Below are positions 1 to 10,520 of a stretch of 64,000 nucleotides of DNA, one piece after another (the first letter of the stretch is position 1; each line of letters starts with the position of its first letter). Under the pieces are notes generated by a model. It ran no database searches and had not been told where the DNA came from. It was given only the letters and a program-made list of their open reading frames with translations. Both the position numbers and the translations under genes were made by a program. The stretch is from Hemicordylus capensis. Lineage: Eukaryota; Chordata; Lepidosauria; Squamata; Cordylidae. The stretch lies in contig NC_069658.1 in assembly GCF_027244095.1 (NCBI RefSeq), forward strand, positions 267,104,687-267,168,686. The letters are read 5' to 3'.

Positions 1-544
1 CAGTTTTCAAATTCAAGAAAACAATCCTGAACAAAAGAAGAGCTAAGCCAATACAAGTGTCAAGCAATGCAAAGACAAATATAAAGTGCTATACATAGAA
101 AAGAACCACCCAGTACAGAAATAGGATGGAGAAGAAAACAATAGGAAGTATCATAGCCAAGAAGGAATGAGCAGCTATAGTGGACAATAAACTGGGCTTG
201 GATCAAAGTGTTTTGCAAAAGGCCCCTTGTCTTTTAGGGTGCATGAGTGGAAATATACTCATTTGGGCTGGGTGCAATTGGAGTTGGAGTGTGCAGGCAT
301 GCTTGGAGTAGACAACAGGTGATGTTAACAAATGCTGAGCCCACCCCCCACAGCAGGGCCATCAGGTCAAACTAGGCAGGTAGAGCCAGGCCAAAATATG
401 GCATGCCAGGGTCAGCACCTTGGTGGCTCTCTCTGTCATGTCTGATTCACTTTGGCAACTCTTGTTGTCTTGCCTAGACTTTTCAAGTCTTTAAGTTGCC
501 CATTTGATTCTTGCCATAAGGGTGAGGGAGCCTGTCCCTATAAT
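1..544. other. intergenic DNA, nothing recognised
   Basis: AT-rich sequence with no convincing coding region, tandem repeat or recognisable element. It presumably lies between QARS1 and its upstream neighbour. Confidence 0.5.
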
Positions 545-620
545 ACTGAGAGTCAGTAAGGTGTAGGTTACAGTGTCAGACTAGACTTAGGAGACTCGGG
601 TTCAAATCCCGACCTGGCCA
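545..620 (+). repeat. tRNA-derived SINE head fragment
   Basis: A diverged Pol III B-box-like stretch (GGGTTCAAATCCC at about 599-611) sits in the same context as the better SINE copy at 30201. Only the 5' tRNA-like part is clear. A diverged fragment at 980-1050 (TCAGCCTAACC...TTTCACAGGG) resembles the core of the same family. Confidence 0.5.
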
Positions 621-1800
621 TGAGTTTGATTTGATATTTATTTATACCTTTTTCAACAAAACAAGTTCTCAAAGTGGTTTGCATAGAATAAGAATGAGAA
701 GATGCTTTCCTGTCCCCAAAGGGCTTACAGTCTAAAAAGAAATACATGGTAGACATCAGCAGCAACCCCTGAAAGAATGTTGTGCTGGGGTTGGACAGGC
801 CCAGTTGACCTCCTCCTGCTGGATCGCCCCAGCATGCTGATCATGGAAGTGCCCACCGTCATTGCTCCAGCATTTCCCTCTCGCAGACAGTCACCGCTGT
901 AACTGTGAATGGTAAGACTGAGGGGGTGAGTGACATGCTGGGGCAGGAATTCTGGCTCACTTTGGCGCTGCAACAGTGTTCAGAGGTTGTGAACGTCCAC
1001 ATAGGGCTTCTGTCTCAGCCTAACCCATTTCACAGGGCTATTGTAAGGAGAAAATGAGGAGGGGGGGACCATGTGCACTGCCTTGAGTTCCTTAGGAGGA
1101 TGAGATGAAGCGTAATAAAGTCTAGGATGGAATTTGGCATGTCAGAAGCAGAGCCATGGCATGATCTGTACTCTGCACTTATATGTCCCCTACTCCGCAA
1201 TACACTAAATATGCAGAGTGGGAGCAGGATTGTGCCAGCTGGCCATGCCCTTGGTGTCTGCGCATTCCGCAAATATGTGGGAAAGTCCTGCTGGTTGCCC
1301 CCACTATTGCTTCTCCCTCTTTTGGCTTTTCTCTTGACCCCTTCCCTGCATCGTGCCACCATTAAACTCTGACCCCTCTGGGATTGCCATGTGATTGCAT
1401 CATGGGACTCTTAAATGAACTGCAGAATGATAAAACAGGGCCACAACTGCCAAGCGAAGGGAAAATCCCTGCTGTTCATTCAGGCAGAAGGGGGGCAACT
1501 CATCACTTGAACCCCACCTCTGCAGGTCTGGGTTCATCTGCCAAGCAGACAATTGGCGTAAATTACTGTTGATGGTGACCATGAATTTTGCTGATGGAAT
1601 TGAAGGTTTGCCCCTTCCTGCTCTTTGGAACTGCTCAGGTCATCCTTTAGTGATCCAGTGCTGTCAATAATTGATTCAGGCGACCTGGCAATGTAGTAAC
1701 CTTTTGCCTACTTAAATGTTCCACTAGGAGAGCGAAGGAAACAATCTTGCCTGGAGAAATAAACTGTTTTTAGGGACATGGAGCCATCTTATTTGTTTGT
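621..1800. other. diverged repeat and unassigned intergenic DNA
   Basis: 650-790 looks like an old interspersed repeat tail (GGGCTTACAGTCTAAAAAG). 980-1050 resembles a SINE core. The rest shows no protein similarity I recognise; the short open frames here have no family features. Confidence 0.4.
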
Positions 1801-1805
1801 TATTT

Positions 1806-1872
1806 TCTCTGTGTAAACCGCCCTGAGCCATTTTTGGACAGGCGGTATAGAAATTGAATAAATAAATAATTT
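1806..1872 (+). repeat. non-LTR retrotransposon 3' tail
   Basis: The stretch CCGCCCTGAGCC, then GGCGGTATAGAAAT, ending in an AATAAATAAATAA tail, is the type of 3' end shared by many reptile LINE and SINE families. The body upstream is too diverged to assign. Confidence 0.55.
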
Positions 1873-1885
1873 TTATTTTTATTTA

Positions 1886-2031
1886 CTCTGCTCTTCCCAG
1901 AGTGGCTCCATCCCCTAGGGGGAATATCTTACATTGCTCACACATCAAGTCTCCCATTAATATTCAACCAGGGTGGACCCTGCTTAGCTAAAGTGACAAG
2001 TCATGCTTGCTACCACAAGACCAGCTCTCCT
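1886..2031 (-). repeat. 5S-rRNA-derived SINE, 5' half
   Basis: Reverse-strand partial copy of the family seen in full at 38901-39204. Reading the minus strand it begins AGGAGAGCTGGTCTTGTGGT, contains the 5S-like GCTAAGCAGGGTC box, and stops in the middle region CTGGGAAGAGCAGA. The shared 3' tail is missing. Confidence 0.7.
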
Positions 2032-2624
2032 CACATGGAGATTATCTCATATGCAAGATACATGTATTCTGGATATGGATATGGTATCTCAATTCTTTTG
2101 TTCACTAGTTAAGGCTGTCACAGGCCTGTGTGATAAACAAATTAATCACTGCTCATTTGCATATGTCAGCTTAATTCGATGCAAGGGAGCTTGCCATAGC
2201 TCTTAGCACAACTCAAGCTTTGCATGCGGAAATCAATCACAGCTACCTCTCGAGCAAAGATGGGAAAGACCTCTGCCTGGAGATCTATTGCTAGTCAGGG
2301 CATTACTGGGCTAGCTAGATGGTGTGGCTCACTATAAGGCAGCTGCTTACAACTTCTGTTTTGAAGAGGCAGTGATGAATAACAGGGAGATCCAATACTA
2401 CTGTCTTATTTTAGAGTTAGCACCACTGAACACAGAGGCACTGACCCGAGGATTGGACTGCATGTATTCCTCATCTCCTGCCAGTTAAGTTCTTTCAGCT
2501 TGACACAGTGGTTGGTTCAGACATAATGGGAAACTGTTAGGGCACATATAGTTCATATGTAATACAGGACTTTTTCTCTCTCTGCAAAAGTCAAAGAAAA
2601 GCTCTCCCTCTCCTTGGACACAAA
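2032..2624. other. intergenic DNA, nothing firm
   Basis: No gene seen. A weak trace of the SINE 3' tail (GGCTAGCTAGATGGTGTGGC, about 2308-2330) may be an old fragment of the family described at 38901. Confidence 0.35.
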
Positions 2625-2887
2625 TTAGGGTTGCCATAGTCTGGCTTCCCAAATCCGGGCACCTAATTTGCATATCATCTAAATTGGCTTGAAAATAATC
2701 TTCGAGCAGAAGAGTGACTGCACGTTTTGCTCCATAACTCCACTTCTACAAGAGCTAGAGCTTAGCTTGTGTGAGTTTTTAAAAATGAAAGCTGAAATCT
2801 GGGTGAATCTGGGTGGGCTAAGCAATCTGGGTGAGATGCTTAAAATCCGGGTGAAACCCAAAATTCTGGGGGGCATGGCAACTCTAA
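2625..2887. mobile_element. MITE-like element with AGGGTTGCCAT termini
   Basis: The ends TTAGGGTTGCCATAG (2625) and GGCATGGCAACTCTAA (to 2887) are imperfect inverted repeats. The inside is AT-rich and carries repeated CTGGGTGAATCTGGGTG-like words. It has no coding capacity. The superfamily is not assigned. Confidence 0.5.
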
Positions 2888-3128
2888 CATAAAAGGAGGG
2901 AAGTTGAGAGTGTAGGATGTGAACCTATGGCTTACAGAAAGAAATGTGTTTATGTACCAAGGTTTTCTGTTATGTCTGAACTGGGTCAGTCTTTAGGAGA
3001 GGAACCATAGTTCAGTGAAACATGAATCTCAGGGAGCAGAACTACAGAAAAACTCTGTTTGAGATCTTGGCAAACCAGCCAGTATTGGGGCTAGACTAAC
3101 AATTTGTCTTATTCAGTATAAAGCAACT

Positions 3129-3253
3129 CCTTATAACAGGAGTTCTCAGACCTGGGTCCCCAGATGCTATTGGACTACAACTCCCATTATCCCATTGGAA
3201 GCTGTAGTCCAACATCATCTGGGGACCCAAGTTTGAGAACCCCTGCCTCATAA
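3129..3253. mobile_element. hAT-like fold-back MITE with 8-bp target duplication
   Basis: The two arms of 3137-3245 fold on each other: CAGGAGTTCTCAGACCTGGG at the left, with its counterpart CCCAAGTTTGAGAACCCCTG at the right. The flanks CCTTATAA (3129-3136) and CCTCATAA (3246-3253) match at 7 of 8 positions, which fits hAT-type insertion. The core has the GACTACAACTCCCAT words seen in the copies at 27102, 36551 and 46783. Confidence 0.75.
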
Positions 3254-4290
3254 CATTACAAAGAGGTAAAATCCACCCATTGCCCTCATTCCCAACAGGG
3301 AACAAAACAAAGGATTGGTATGAAACCATAAAACTCTTTAAAAACAAAACTAAAACTAAAACAGCCAGGATGATGAAAACTGGCACAGACAATGGGTTAC
3401 CACAGTGACCACAGACTGCATTAGGTATTGTGCTGATATCTACATCATCTCAGGACTTCCCGAATTATTGTTTACTTACATTTTTAGTCCACAGAATCCT
3501 AAAGACTCCAGGCAAACAACAGATGCAAATGTTGTTTGCATACATTAGCTATACATATGCATATATTAGTAGATGACAATAAGTAAAACAATGCATAATA
3601 AATATTAACAAGACTCCAAACCTCATTCCCATCAACAAACATCATTCTCAGGTTTAAAATGTCTTACATTCCAATCCTAATTAATTAATTCTAATTCATT
3701 GTATATGGAAGAAGTCTGATTTCAGTGTGACTTGCTTCCAAGTAAGTAAGTATGCTTCAGATTGCAGTCCTTCAGTGCTCCCTAAAGCTGTTCAGATTTT
3801 GACCAGAATGCTCCTTTCCACATGCTTGGTGCACACAGATAGTGTTCTGAAGGGGCCACTTTGGGGCAGTCTGAAAAAAGGTGATGATGGAACATATAAG
3901 GGGGAGGGGATGATCTCTTTGGTATGCTGGGTCCAAGCATCACGTTCAGCTTTGGCATTCAAAGCAGTCTTGGTATAGAAATGGTGCTGACCCTGGTCTC
4001 CTGCAGAACGCAGCATGAGGAATAAGAAACTAACGCCACCTTATGGCAGCAGTTATTTTTTTCCATGGAGTGAATACAGAGATGCTTAATAGAAGGAATT
4101 AAAATAGTAGGTAGCCATGTTGGTCCATTAGAAACAATCCAGAAGCCACAGCCTGGTAATACCTTTATTAAGACCAACCAAAACTATACAACCAAAACTA
4201 TACAAATTTGTGAGCAACAAGTGTTCAGGTTCTCCAGAACACTTCATCAGCTGAATGTTCAGAGTAGCAACAAGTTGTTCTGGTAAGAAC
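3254..4290. other. intergenic DNA, no gene seen
   Basis: No recognisable coding or mobile sequence except a possible old repeat around 4090-4290 (GGTAGCCATGTTGGTCCATTAG, AACACTTCATCAGCTGAATG), a word set common in diverged reptile repeats. Confidence 0.35.
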
Positions 4291-4593
4291 TACATAGGAA
4301 CATAGGAAGCTGCCATATACTGAGTCAGACCATTGGTCTGTCTAGCTCAGTATTGTCTACACAGACTGGCAACGGCTTCTCCAAGGTTGCAGGCAGGAAT
4401 CTCTCTCAGCCCTATCTTGGAGATGCCAGAGAGGGAACCTGAAACCTACATGCTCTTCCCAGAGCGGCTCCATCCCCTGAGAGGAATATCTTACAGTGCT
4501 CACACTTCTAGTCTCCCATTCTTATGCAACCAGGGTGAACCCTGCTTAGCTAGGTGGACAAGTCATGTTTGCTACCACAAGACCTGCTCTCCT
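4291..4593 (-). repeat. 5S-rRNA-derived SINE, near full length
   Basis: Complete reverse-strand copy. On the minus strand it runs from AGGAGAGCAGGTCTTGTGGT through the 5S-like box and the GGAAGAGC middle to the shared tail GACTCAGTATATGGCAGCTT and CCTATGTTCC. It is the second-best copy after 38901-39204. Confidence 0.8.
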
Positions 4594-4619
4594 CTCTCAT
4601 CTGCCTACTTTCCTTTAAC

Positions 4620-5995
4620 TATCCCTACAATTGGATGACTGAATTTGGTCCAAATTGGTTAGGCAGTTCATAAGTTACCCCATTTGTGCCTCAAACGTTC
4701 ATGCACCTGCCGTCTTGAATTGGGGTGGATGACATCATCACAAATGATGTATTTGGGATGTCCCTATGTGTCCCTACAAATGTTCCAAATTTGGTCCAAA
4801 TCAGTTCACATGTGCACCTCAAATGTTCACAAGTCTACCATCTTGAATCAGGGTGGATGACATCATTAGAACATAAGAACAGCCCTGCTGGATCAGGCCC
4901 AAGGCCCATCTAGTCCAGCATCTTGTTTCACACAGTGGTCCACCAGATGCCGCTGGAAGCCTACAGGCAGCAGTTGAGAGCATGCCCTCTCTCCTGCTGT
5001 TACTCCCCTGCAACTGGTACTCGGAGGCATCCTGCCTTTGAGGATGGAAGTGGCCTATAGCCCTCCAACTAATAGCTGTCGATAGACCTCTCCTCCATGA
5101 AGTTATCCAAACCCCTCTTAAAGCCATCCAGGCTGTTGGCCATCACCACATCTTGTGGCAGAGAATTCCACAAGCTGATTATGCGTTGTGCGAAAAAATA
5201 CTCCGTTTGCTGATCCTAAATTTCCTAGCAATCAATTTCATGGGATGACCCCTGGTTCTAGTGTTATGTGAGAAGAGAAGAATTTCTCTCTGTCCACTTT
5301 CTCCACACCATGCATGATTTTATAGACCTCTATCATGTCTCCCTGCAGTCTTTTTTCTAAACTAAATAGCCCCAGGTGTTGTAGCTTTGCCTCATAAGAA
5401 AGGTACTCTAGGCCCCTGATCATCTTGGTTGCCCTCTTCTGCACCTTTTCCAGTTCTACACTATCCTTTTTTAGATGTGGTGACCAGAATTGTACGCAGT
5501 ACTCCAAGTGTGGTTGCACCATAGTTTTAAATGTTACAAACTATGCCCTTGAGCCGTCCGTATGTGTACCTACACTTGTAGCAAATTTGGTTAAGTGGTT
5601 CATGTGTTAGCCCAATTGCGCCTCAAATGTTCATGTGTCCACAATATTGAATCGGGATGGAAGACATAATCACAAACTACGCCAATGAGGTGTCCCTATG
5701 TGACCCTATAGCTGTAGCAAACTTGGTTAAAATAGATTAGACTGTTAGCCCACTTGCACCTCAAATGTTAATGTGTCTGCAATCTTGACTTGAGGTGAAA
5801 AACTAAGTGTTTGAGGTATCCCTACCATTGTACCAAATTTGGTCCAAATTGGTTCCCACTTGCTCCTCAAACGTTCATGAGTCCACCATCTTCAATCAGG
5901 TTGAATGACATCATTACCAATTATGCCATTGAGATGTCCCTACAACTGTACTTGATTTGGTTCATATTAGTCCAGATATTGCAGAGTTGATAGAT
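4620..5995. repeat. satellite-like tandem array, about 115-150 bp units, split by a CR1
   Basis: Diverged units begin near 4639, 4791, 5586, 5722, 5837 and 5956. Each has a TTTGGTCCAAATTGGTT-like start, then CCTCAAACGTTCATG, then CCATCTTGAATCAGGGTGG and GATGACATCATCAC, then TGAGGTGTCCCTA. A minus-strand CR1 interrupts the second unit at 4867. The array ends in a CA run (6003-6019). Unit lengths vary. Confidence 0.7.
4867..5535 (-). repeat. CR1 LINE, 3' end, 5'-truncated
   Basis: The minus strand encodes the C-terminal CR1 reverse-transcriptase tail (VQPHLEYCVQFWSPHLKKD, then VQKRATKMIRGLE and GLFSLEKRLQGDMIEVYKI), followed by the CR1 3' region AGGCCCAAGGGCCTGATCCAG-type on the opposite strand (CTGCTGGATCAGGCCC on +). 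It is inserted in the satellite-like array, which resumes at about 5536. Confidence 0.85.
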
Positions 5996-6002
5996 GGCTA
6001 GA

Positions 6003-6251
6003 CACACACACACACACAATGCTAGGTGATCTCATAACCCTACTGAAAAGTAGGCTAAAAAGAGGCAGCAGGAAGAGAGAAAATCTGGACATGGTATAAG
6101 AGCTGAATGCTGTGCTTTCCCAAGCACTAGCTCCCTGTGCATTCAAAATGGTGACAAGGCCTTCCATTGCAGAGGAACCATGGTCAACCCTTTTCAAATC
6201 TAGCCTGTTCCTACTTCAGTTTTAAATTATTTAAGTGCTAATTAAAAATGC

Positions 6252-6297
<46 letters not shown>

Positions 6298-6298
6298 G
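6003..6298. repeat. CA run and (ATT)n microsatellite
   Basis: 6003-6019 is a short CA run. 6252-6297 is an uninterrupted TAT/ATT trinucleotide run of about 15 units. The DNA between has no recognisable gene. Confidence 0.9.
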
Positions 6299-6820
6299 GC
6301 TCACATCCAGACTAAATTATTCCTGAGTAGTCCTAGTGAAATTAAGTAGTCCTTTAGAGTAGCTCCTAAATAGTACCACTGAGTAACTTGGTCTAGATGT
6401 CAGCCAATAACTTTAATACCCTGCCCTTTAGTTCAATGGCCTTTCAGGATGACTTACAATCGGCAACAATTACAACATATTACATATAGCAGGAGCAATA
6501 ACAACAGCAATAACAATGTATGAAAACAGAAGCTGCTGATGCAATAGTGACTGATCAGCTTTTTAATAATACCTCAATGTATTTAAATAATCTGTCTTAA
6601 TCAGAAAGCAATTTCACCAAATGCCTGGTTCTCGTTTGAGGTGGTGCTGATCTTACTCTTGCCTCCTTTATTGTGGAATAACATTTTGCTGGCTGAGAAT
6701 GAAATTTCTCAAAATGCACTGGGGTATTGCTATGTCAAAACTAAACCATGGCAAAGGCAATTTGTACCAATGTCTTTTGATTTGTTTCTCTTTGGAAAAG
6801 GGTACTAAAGCTATACTATA
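6299..6820. other. intergenic DNA, nothing recognised
   Basis: No gene-like or repeat-like structure beyond weak interspersed-repeat character around 6410-6490. Confidence 0.35.
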
Positions 6821-6822
6821 GG

Positions 6823-7632
6823 TAGGTTCAGACGCAACGGCAACGTCTGAAATTGCTGCCGCCCTGGGAAGTCACACTTCCCCTCTCCGTCCCTGTGCAA
6901 GCATTTACTTCCATTGTAGGTTGTGATATTCCAAGATCGGTGGGTTCAGATTACATGACTAATCTTGGCATATCCTGCCCTACTTACTTACTTACTTACT
7001 TACTTATTTATTTATTTATTTATTTATTGTATTTAACCTATTTTTATACTGCCCAAAACTTACATCTCTGGGTGGTTTGCAACAAAGCAAAACAAACAGA
7101 AAAAGTTAAAACATTACAACAATTTAAAATCTTTAAAAGCCTGGGTGAACAGATGCGTTTTTAAAGACTTTTTACAAGTTGTCAGAGATGGGGAGGATAT
7201 TATTTCAGCAGGGAGCGTGTTCCAAAGTTTCATGGCAGCAGTGAAGAAGGCCCATCCCCGAGTAGCCACCAGACGAGCCAGTGGCAACTGCAGACGGACC
7301 TCTCCTGATGATCTCAGTGGGCAGCAGAGTTCATAACAAAGAAGACGTTCTCTTAAATACCCAGGGCCCAAGCCACTTAGGGCTTTATAGGTTATAACCA
7401 GCACCTGGTATTTTGCATTTCTCATTTTATTAATGGGAACCCAGCATCCTGAAGGAAGTAGGGCAGGATATACCAAGACTGGTGGGTTCAGATGACATGA
7501 CTAATCTCAGCATATTAGAACCTACAATGGAAGTAGAGGCCCATGTGGGGATGGGACAGTGGGGAGAGAGTGCACATTCTCGAGATGGCAGCAACCTCAG
7601 GTGCCGCTATTACAGCTGAACCCACCCTATGT
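6823..7632. mobile_element. large fold-back (inverted-repeat) element split by an L2 fragment
   Basis: The left arm (about 6823-6980) and right arm (about 7455-7632) are mutually inverted: TAGGTTCAGACGC at the left pairs with GCTGAACCCACCCTA at the right; ACTTCCATTGTAGGTT (6909) pairs with AACCTACAATGGAAGT (7527); and ATATCCTGCCCTAC pairs with GTAGGGCAGGATAT. Each arm also contains its own near-palindrome (GGTGGGTTCAGATTACATGA). An L2 fragment sits in the loop. It does not code for protein. Confidence 0.65.
6981..7462 (-). repeat. L2-clade LINE 3' fragment
   Basis: The minus strand encodes an L2 reverse-transcriptase C-terminus (ALSGLGPGYLRERLLCYEL, then SGEVRLQLPLARLVATRGWA and LWNTLPAEI, SLTTCKKSLKTHLFTQAF). 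On + it is preceded by a (CTTA)n/(TTTA)n run at 6981-7027 that is the copy's tail. It is heavily 5'-truncated. Confidence 0.85.
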
Positions 7633-7689
7633 AAACTTTCTATTATGGTTAACTAGAGCTCACCAGTTCACCTTAATGAGCATGCTGAT

Positions 7690-8010
7690 CTAAGCACAAA
7701 TAATACATACTAGCTGGCCCGAGTGCAGAGCATCTGAGCTTCTAGTTCTCCCCCCTCCTTCCCCTCTCCCTCTCGGCTCTCCCCACATTCAGCCCCCCTG
7801 GCCGCTGCCACTTTCTCTCCCGCTGCTGCCATTTTCTCCCCACCGCTGCTCCTGCCGTTTTCTTCTCCCCCCCACTGCTTTCTCCCCCCACTCCCACTGC
7901 CTGCACGCCTGTCTGCCACTGCTTTCCTCTGCCCCTCCCGGCAGCTCACTCACAGACTCTCGCGATAGCTGCCACGCATGGGATGTCTTAGAGAATTATA
8001 TATATAGAAG
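7690..8010. repeat. pyrimidine-rich repeat of unknown class
   Basis: The block opens with ACTAGCTGGCCCGAGTG, continues with C/T-rich sequence (7740-7940, with CCGCTGCTGCC words), and closes with TCTTAGAGAATTATATATA. The opening and closing words recur in squamate repeats as I remember them, but I cannot assign a superfamily. The purine-rich minus-strand frame is not protein-like. Confidence 0.4.
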
Positions 8011-8090
8011 ATTAAAGAGGCATAGGAATGTCCCTTTACTTAAGGCGAGCAGCAAAAAACCGGTTCTGCCATTATAAGCCTCAGAATTCT

Positions 8091-8130
8091 ATTGCTTATA
8101 AATATGACAACCATCATATTTATAAGCAAT
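8091..8130. repeat. perfect 17-bp inverted repeat, 6-nt loop
   Basis: ATTGCTTATAAATATGA (8091-8107) and its exact reverse complement (8114-8130) flank CAACCA. No pyrimidine or T run follows to suggest a terminator, and no element ends are evident. Confidence 0.8.
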
Positions 8131-9480
8131 AAATGAGTTGAGCTAATAATTTGAAACTTGGTGTGGGTGATCTACTTGACAAGGTCTACAAATATGCCTA
8201 ATTTCAAGAAGACCTGATAAAAAATTTGCCACAGCTACAGCAAGTTAAAAACTGCTGAAAATTGATACTTTGGTCATTTTTTTGTCCAAATTCCATCCAG
8301 GAATATGCATATCATGTATTTCTTTCATATTTTGATGAAAATAACTGATGTAATCGGTTGTGGTTCCTCATTCAGGTAGGAATGCTTATGCAGAAGCCTA
8401 CTTTAATGTGTCAATATCCCCTAGTTAGTTTGAGGTGCAGGTCAGCGGCATCCAATGCTCTGTACTTCAACATGATGCAGGTCTGTCACCTGCTCCAGCA
8501 AGTACCTTATTCATGACATCCAAGTAAGAGTCACATTTGAAGAATAAGCCCATTCTTTATAGACCCCAAAGGTGCTTCAAAATTGATCTTCATGCTATTC
8601 TTAGGATGTCAAGTTCCTCCTTTCCGGAGAGTCAGTCACCTAGTGACATAAAAACCTGATGGGATTTCACAAGGATCAGATAATTTTCATATATTACATT
8701 TGGATTTGTCTACAAAACAACACAGATTGCTTACTATAAAGTAGCCTGCTCTCTTTGCTTTTTGGTTTATAGCTTAAAGTCACCATCCTATACTTGAAAT
8801 AAGTCCTCTTGAATGTAAAGGTTCTCACTTCTGAGTAAATATGCATAGGATCAGGCTGCAAGGTGTCCTTTTCTACTTCTGGTTTCCCACCCCACACAGA
8901 ATAGACCAAACCTGCATGCAACTTGAAACTCAACAAACTGAATAGAGTTCACTAGCCATGACTTGTCATTACTTGGTGCATTGGAAACCACTAGACTGTA
9001 GAGTAGTCGTCGTCCTCTCAGACGGAACTAGAATGCCCTGACCCAGCAGAGAAAACAGGTTTACTGAAGCACTGGTGACTGTGTACAGCTTAGCAGGTCA
9101 AAGGATATTCATTCTCAGATTAACTCCTATATCTTGATAGCAGTAGCATCTTTTAGTTACAGTGTTTTTGCTCTGGTGTCCCCACCCACGGTTGTTGTCA
9201 TAAGGAAAATTGTCGCCTGTATCACTATTAACATGTATTAAAAATAAAAGTGTTATTGACTGTGGCTTGCTGCTTTGGGAGGGCTGGCTGGAAAGGGTGG
9301 GGTATAAATGTTATACATTAATGAATGAAATATTAAAGATGCAGATTTTTCTTTTTTCATTCAACTATGTAACTATTCATACGTCTTATCTTGCTATTCT
9401 GGCTTGAAATTTTTTAAGAAGTAATTACCATACATAGATGCAGACGATTAGAAATAATCTACAGATATTGACATATTTAT
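8131..9480. other. intergenic DNA, no gene seen
   Basis: AT-rich sequence with no recognised family. Short frames such as 8694-8936 (-) and 9210-9407 (+) show neither domain nor composition of real exons. GGAGGGCTGGCTGGAAAGGG...GGTATAAATG at 9275-9310 may be an old LINE/SINE tail. Confidence 0.35.
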
Positions 9481-10520
9481 TAACCTTGCGCTTTAAATAG
9501 AAGAGGCCCAGTCAGCTGAAGCAGCAGCAGTCGCTTTGCTTACCTCCTTCCCTCCCTCTTGTAGTGGGGGGCAGATTGAGTTCAAGTAGACTCATTTCAT
9601 TAAAGAGAAAGACAGAAAGAGAGAAAGTTGCACAAAAGCTTCAGTGCATTTCAGCAGCCCCTTCTATCCATGACAAGCCACCTGGGACAACTGCTTCTTA
9701 ACCCTCTGGAGCCCGCTTTCCAGGAAGAAGGTGCTGTGGTTAATTCCCACAGGGGGCCGCTCAGAAGCAGCAGCAGCAGCAGCAGCAGCAGTAAGGAACA
9801 GATGCCTAGCTAAGTGTCACATCGCCTCCCATTCCATTCAAAAAAGACCCAACTCCACCACTAAGCATGTGGCAGCAGTCCTCACAAGCATGGAATGGAA
9901 GCAAATATACACTGCAGCCCATCATACAACTGCATCTTGCAAACTCAAATTCAGCACCACCACACATGGTGCCAGGCTTGGATCTCTGTCTTCTGCAGCC
10001 CCATTCACCCCCACCCCCACCCCCACCCCCACCCCCTGCTGTGCTGTCACATCTCAGCTCCCTCAGGGGTTCTCCCCCCCCCCGCCCCACACACACACAC
10101 CTTCTCTGTCCAGGGTGGCCAGCACAAAAAGGAAAGCAAGCAGCCCTAAACTGCCCAGAGCTCCCCATGTCACCCCGCCACCCTGCGTCGGGAGGAAGAG
10201 ACTGATTGTGTTGTTGGGACATGTGGGCTGGTTCTCTTCTGCTGCGGACCTCTGCTGCGGACCACGGGCAGCAGCAGCGCTGGTCTTCCGTTCCTCCTCT
10301 GTAGCTGTCAAACTAACAGCTACATGCTCTCCTCTCCTCCTCTCTGATGTGATTTGTGATTGGTTGGAGGAAAAAACCCCGGACTAAGCCAGTGGGAACG
10401 CACAGGACAAAAATCTGCCAGGGATTGCGGAGAGCAGCCAAGCCTATGTGAACTGCTCTTTGAGATCCCCAAATTAAACATCTTGCAAATCTGCTGCGAA
10501 GCAGATTCGCTCTTCAGATA
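9481..10520. other. GC-rich, CAG- and C-rich tract of unknown function
   Basis: Contains an (AGC)n run at 9766-9791, a (CCCCCA)n run at about 10003-10034, a C run and CA run at 10071-10100, and a CCAAT-type box (TGATTGGTTGG, about 10348-10358). Overlapping open frames in several phases result from the simple repeats. It could be a non-coding first exon or promoter of an unrecognised transcript, but CpG density is only moderate. Confidence 0.4.

Noticed and set aside
545-620. Possible tRNA gene from the GGTTCAAATCCC box
   Set aside because: No cloverleaf can be drawn and the context matches the SINE family; the same applies to the boxes near 28330 and 30260.
4620-5995. CRISPR-like array
   Set aside because: Units are 115-150 bp, diverged, with no constant repeat/spacer pattern, and this is vertebrate DNA.
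9731-10387. 218-codon open frame with a poly-Ala run
   Set aside because: The length comes from AGC and CCCCCA simple repeats; the overlapping frames in other phases are equally long, and no domain is present.
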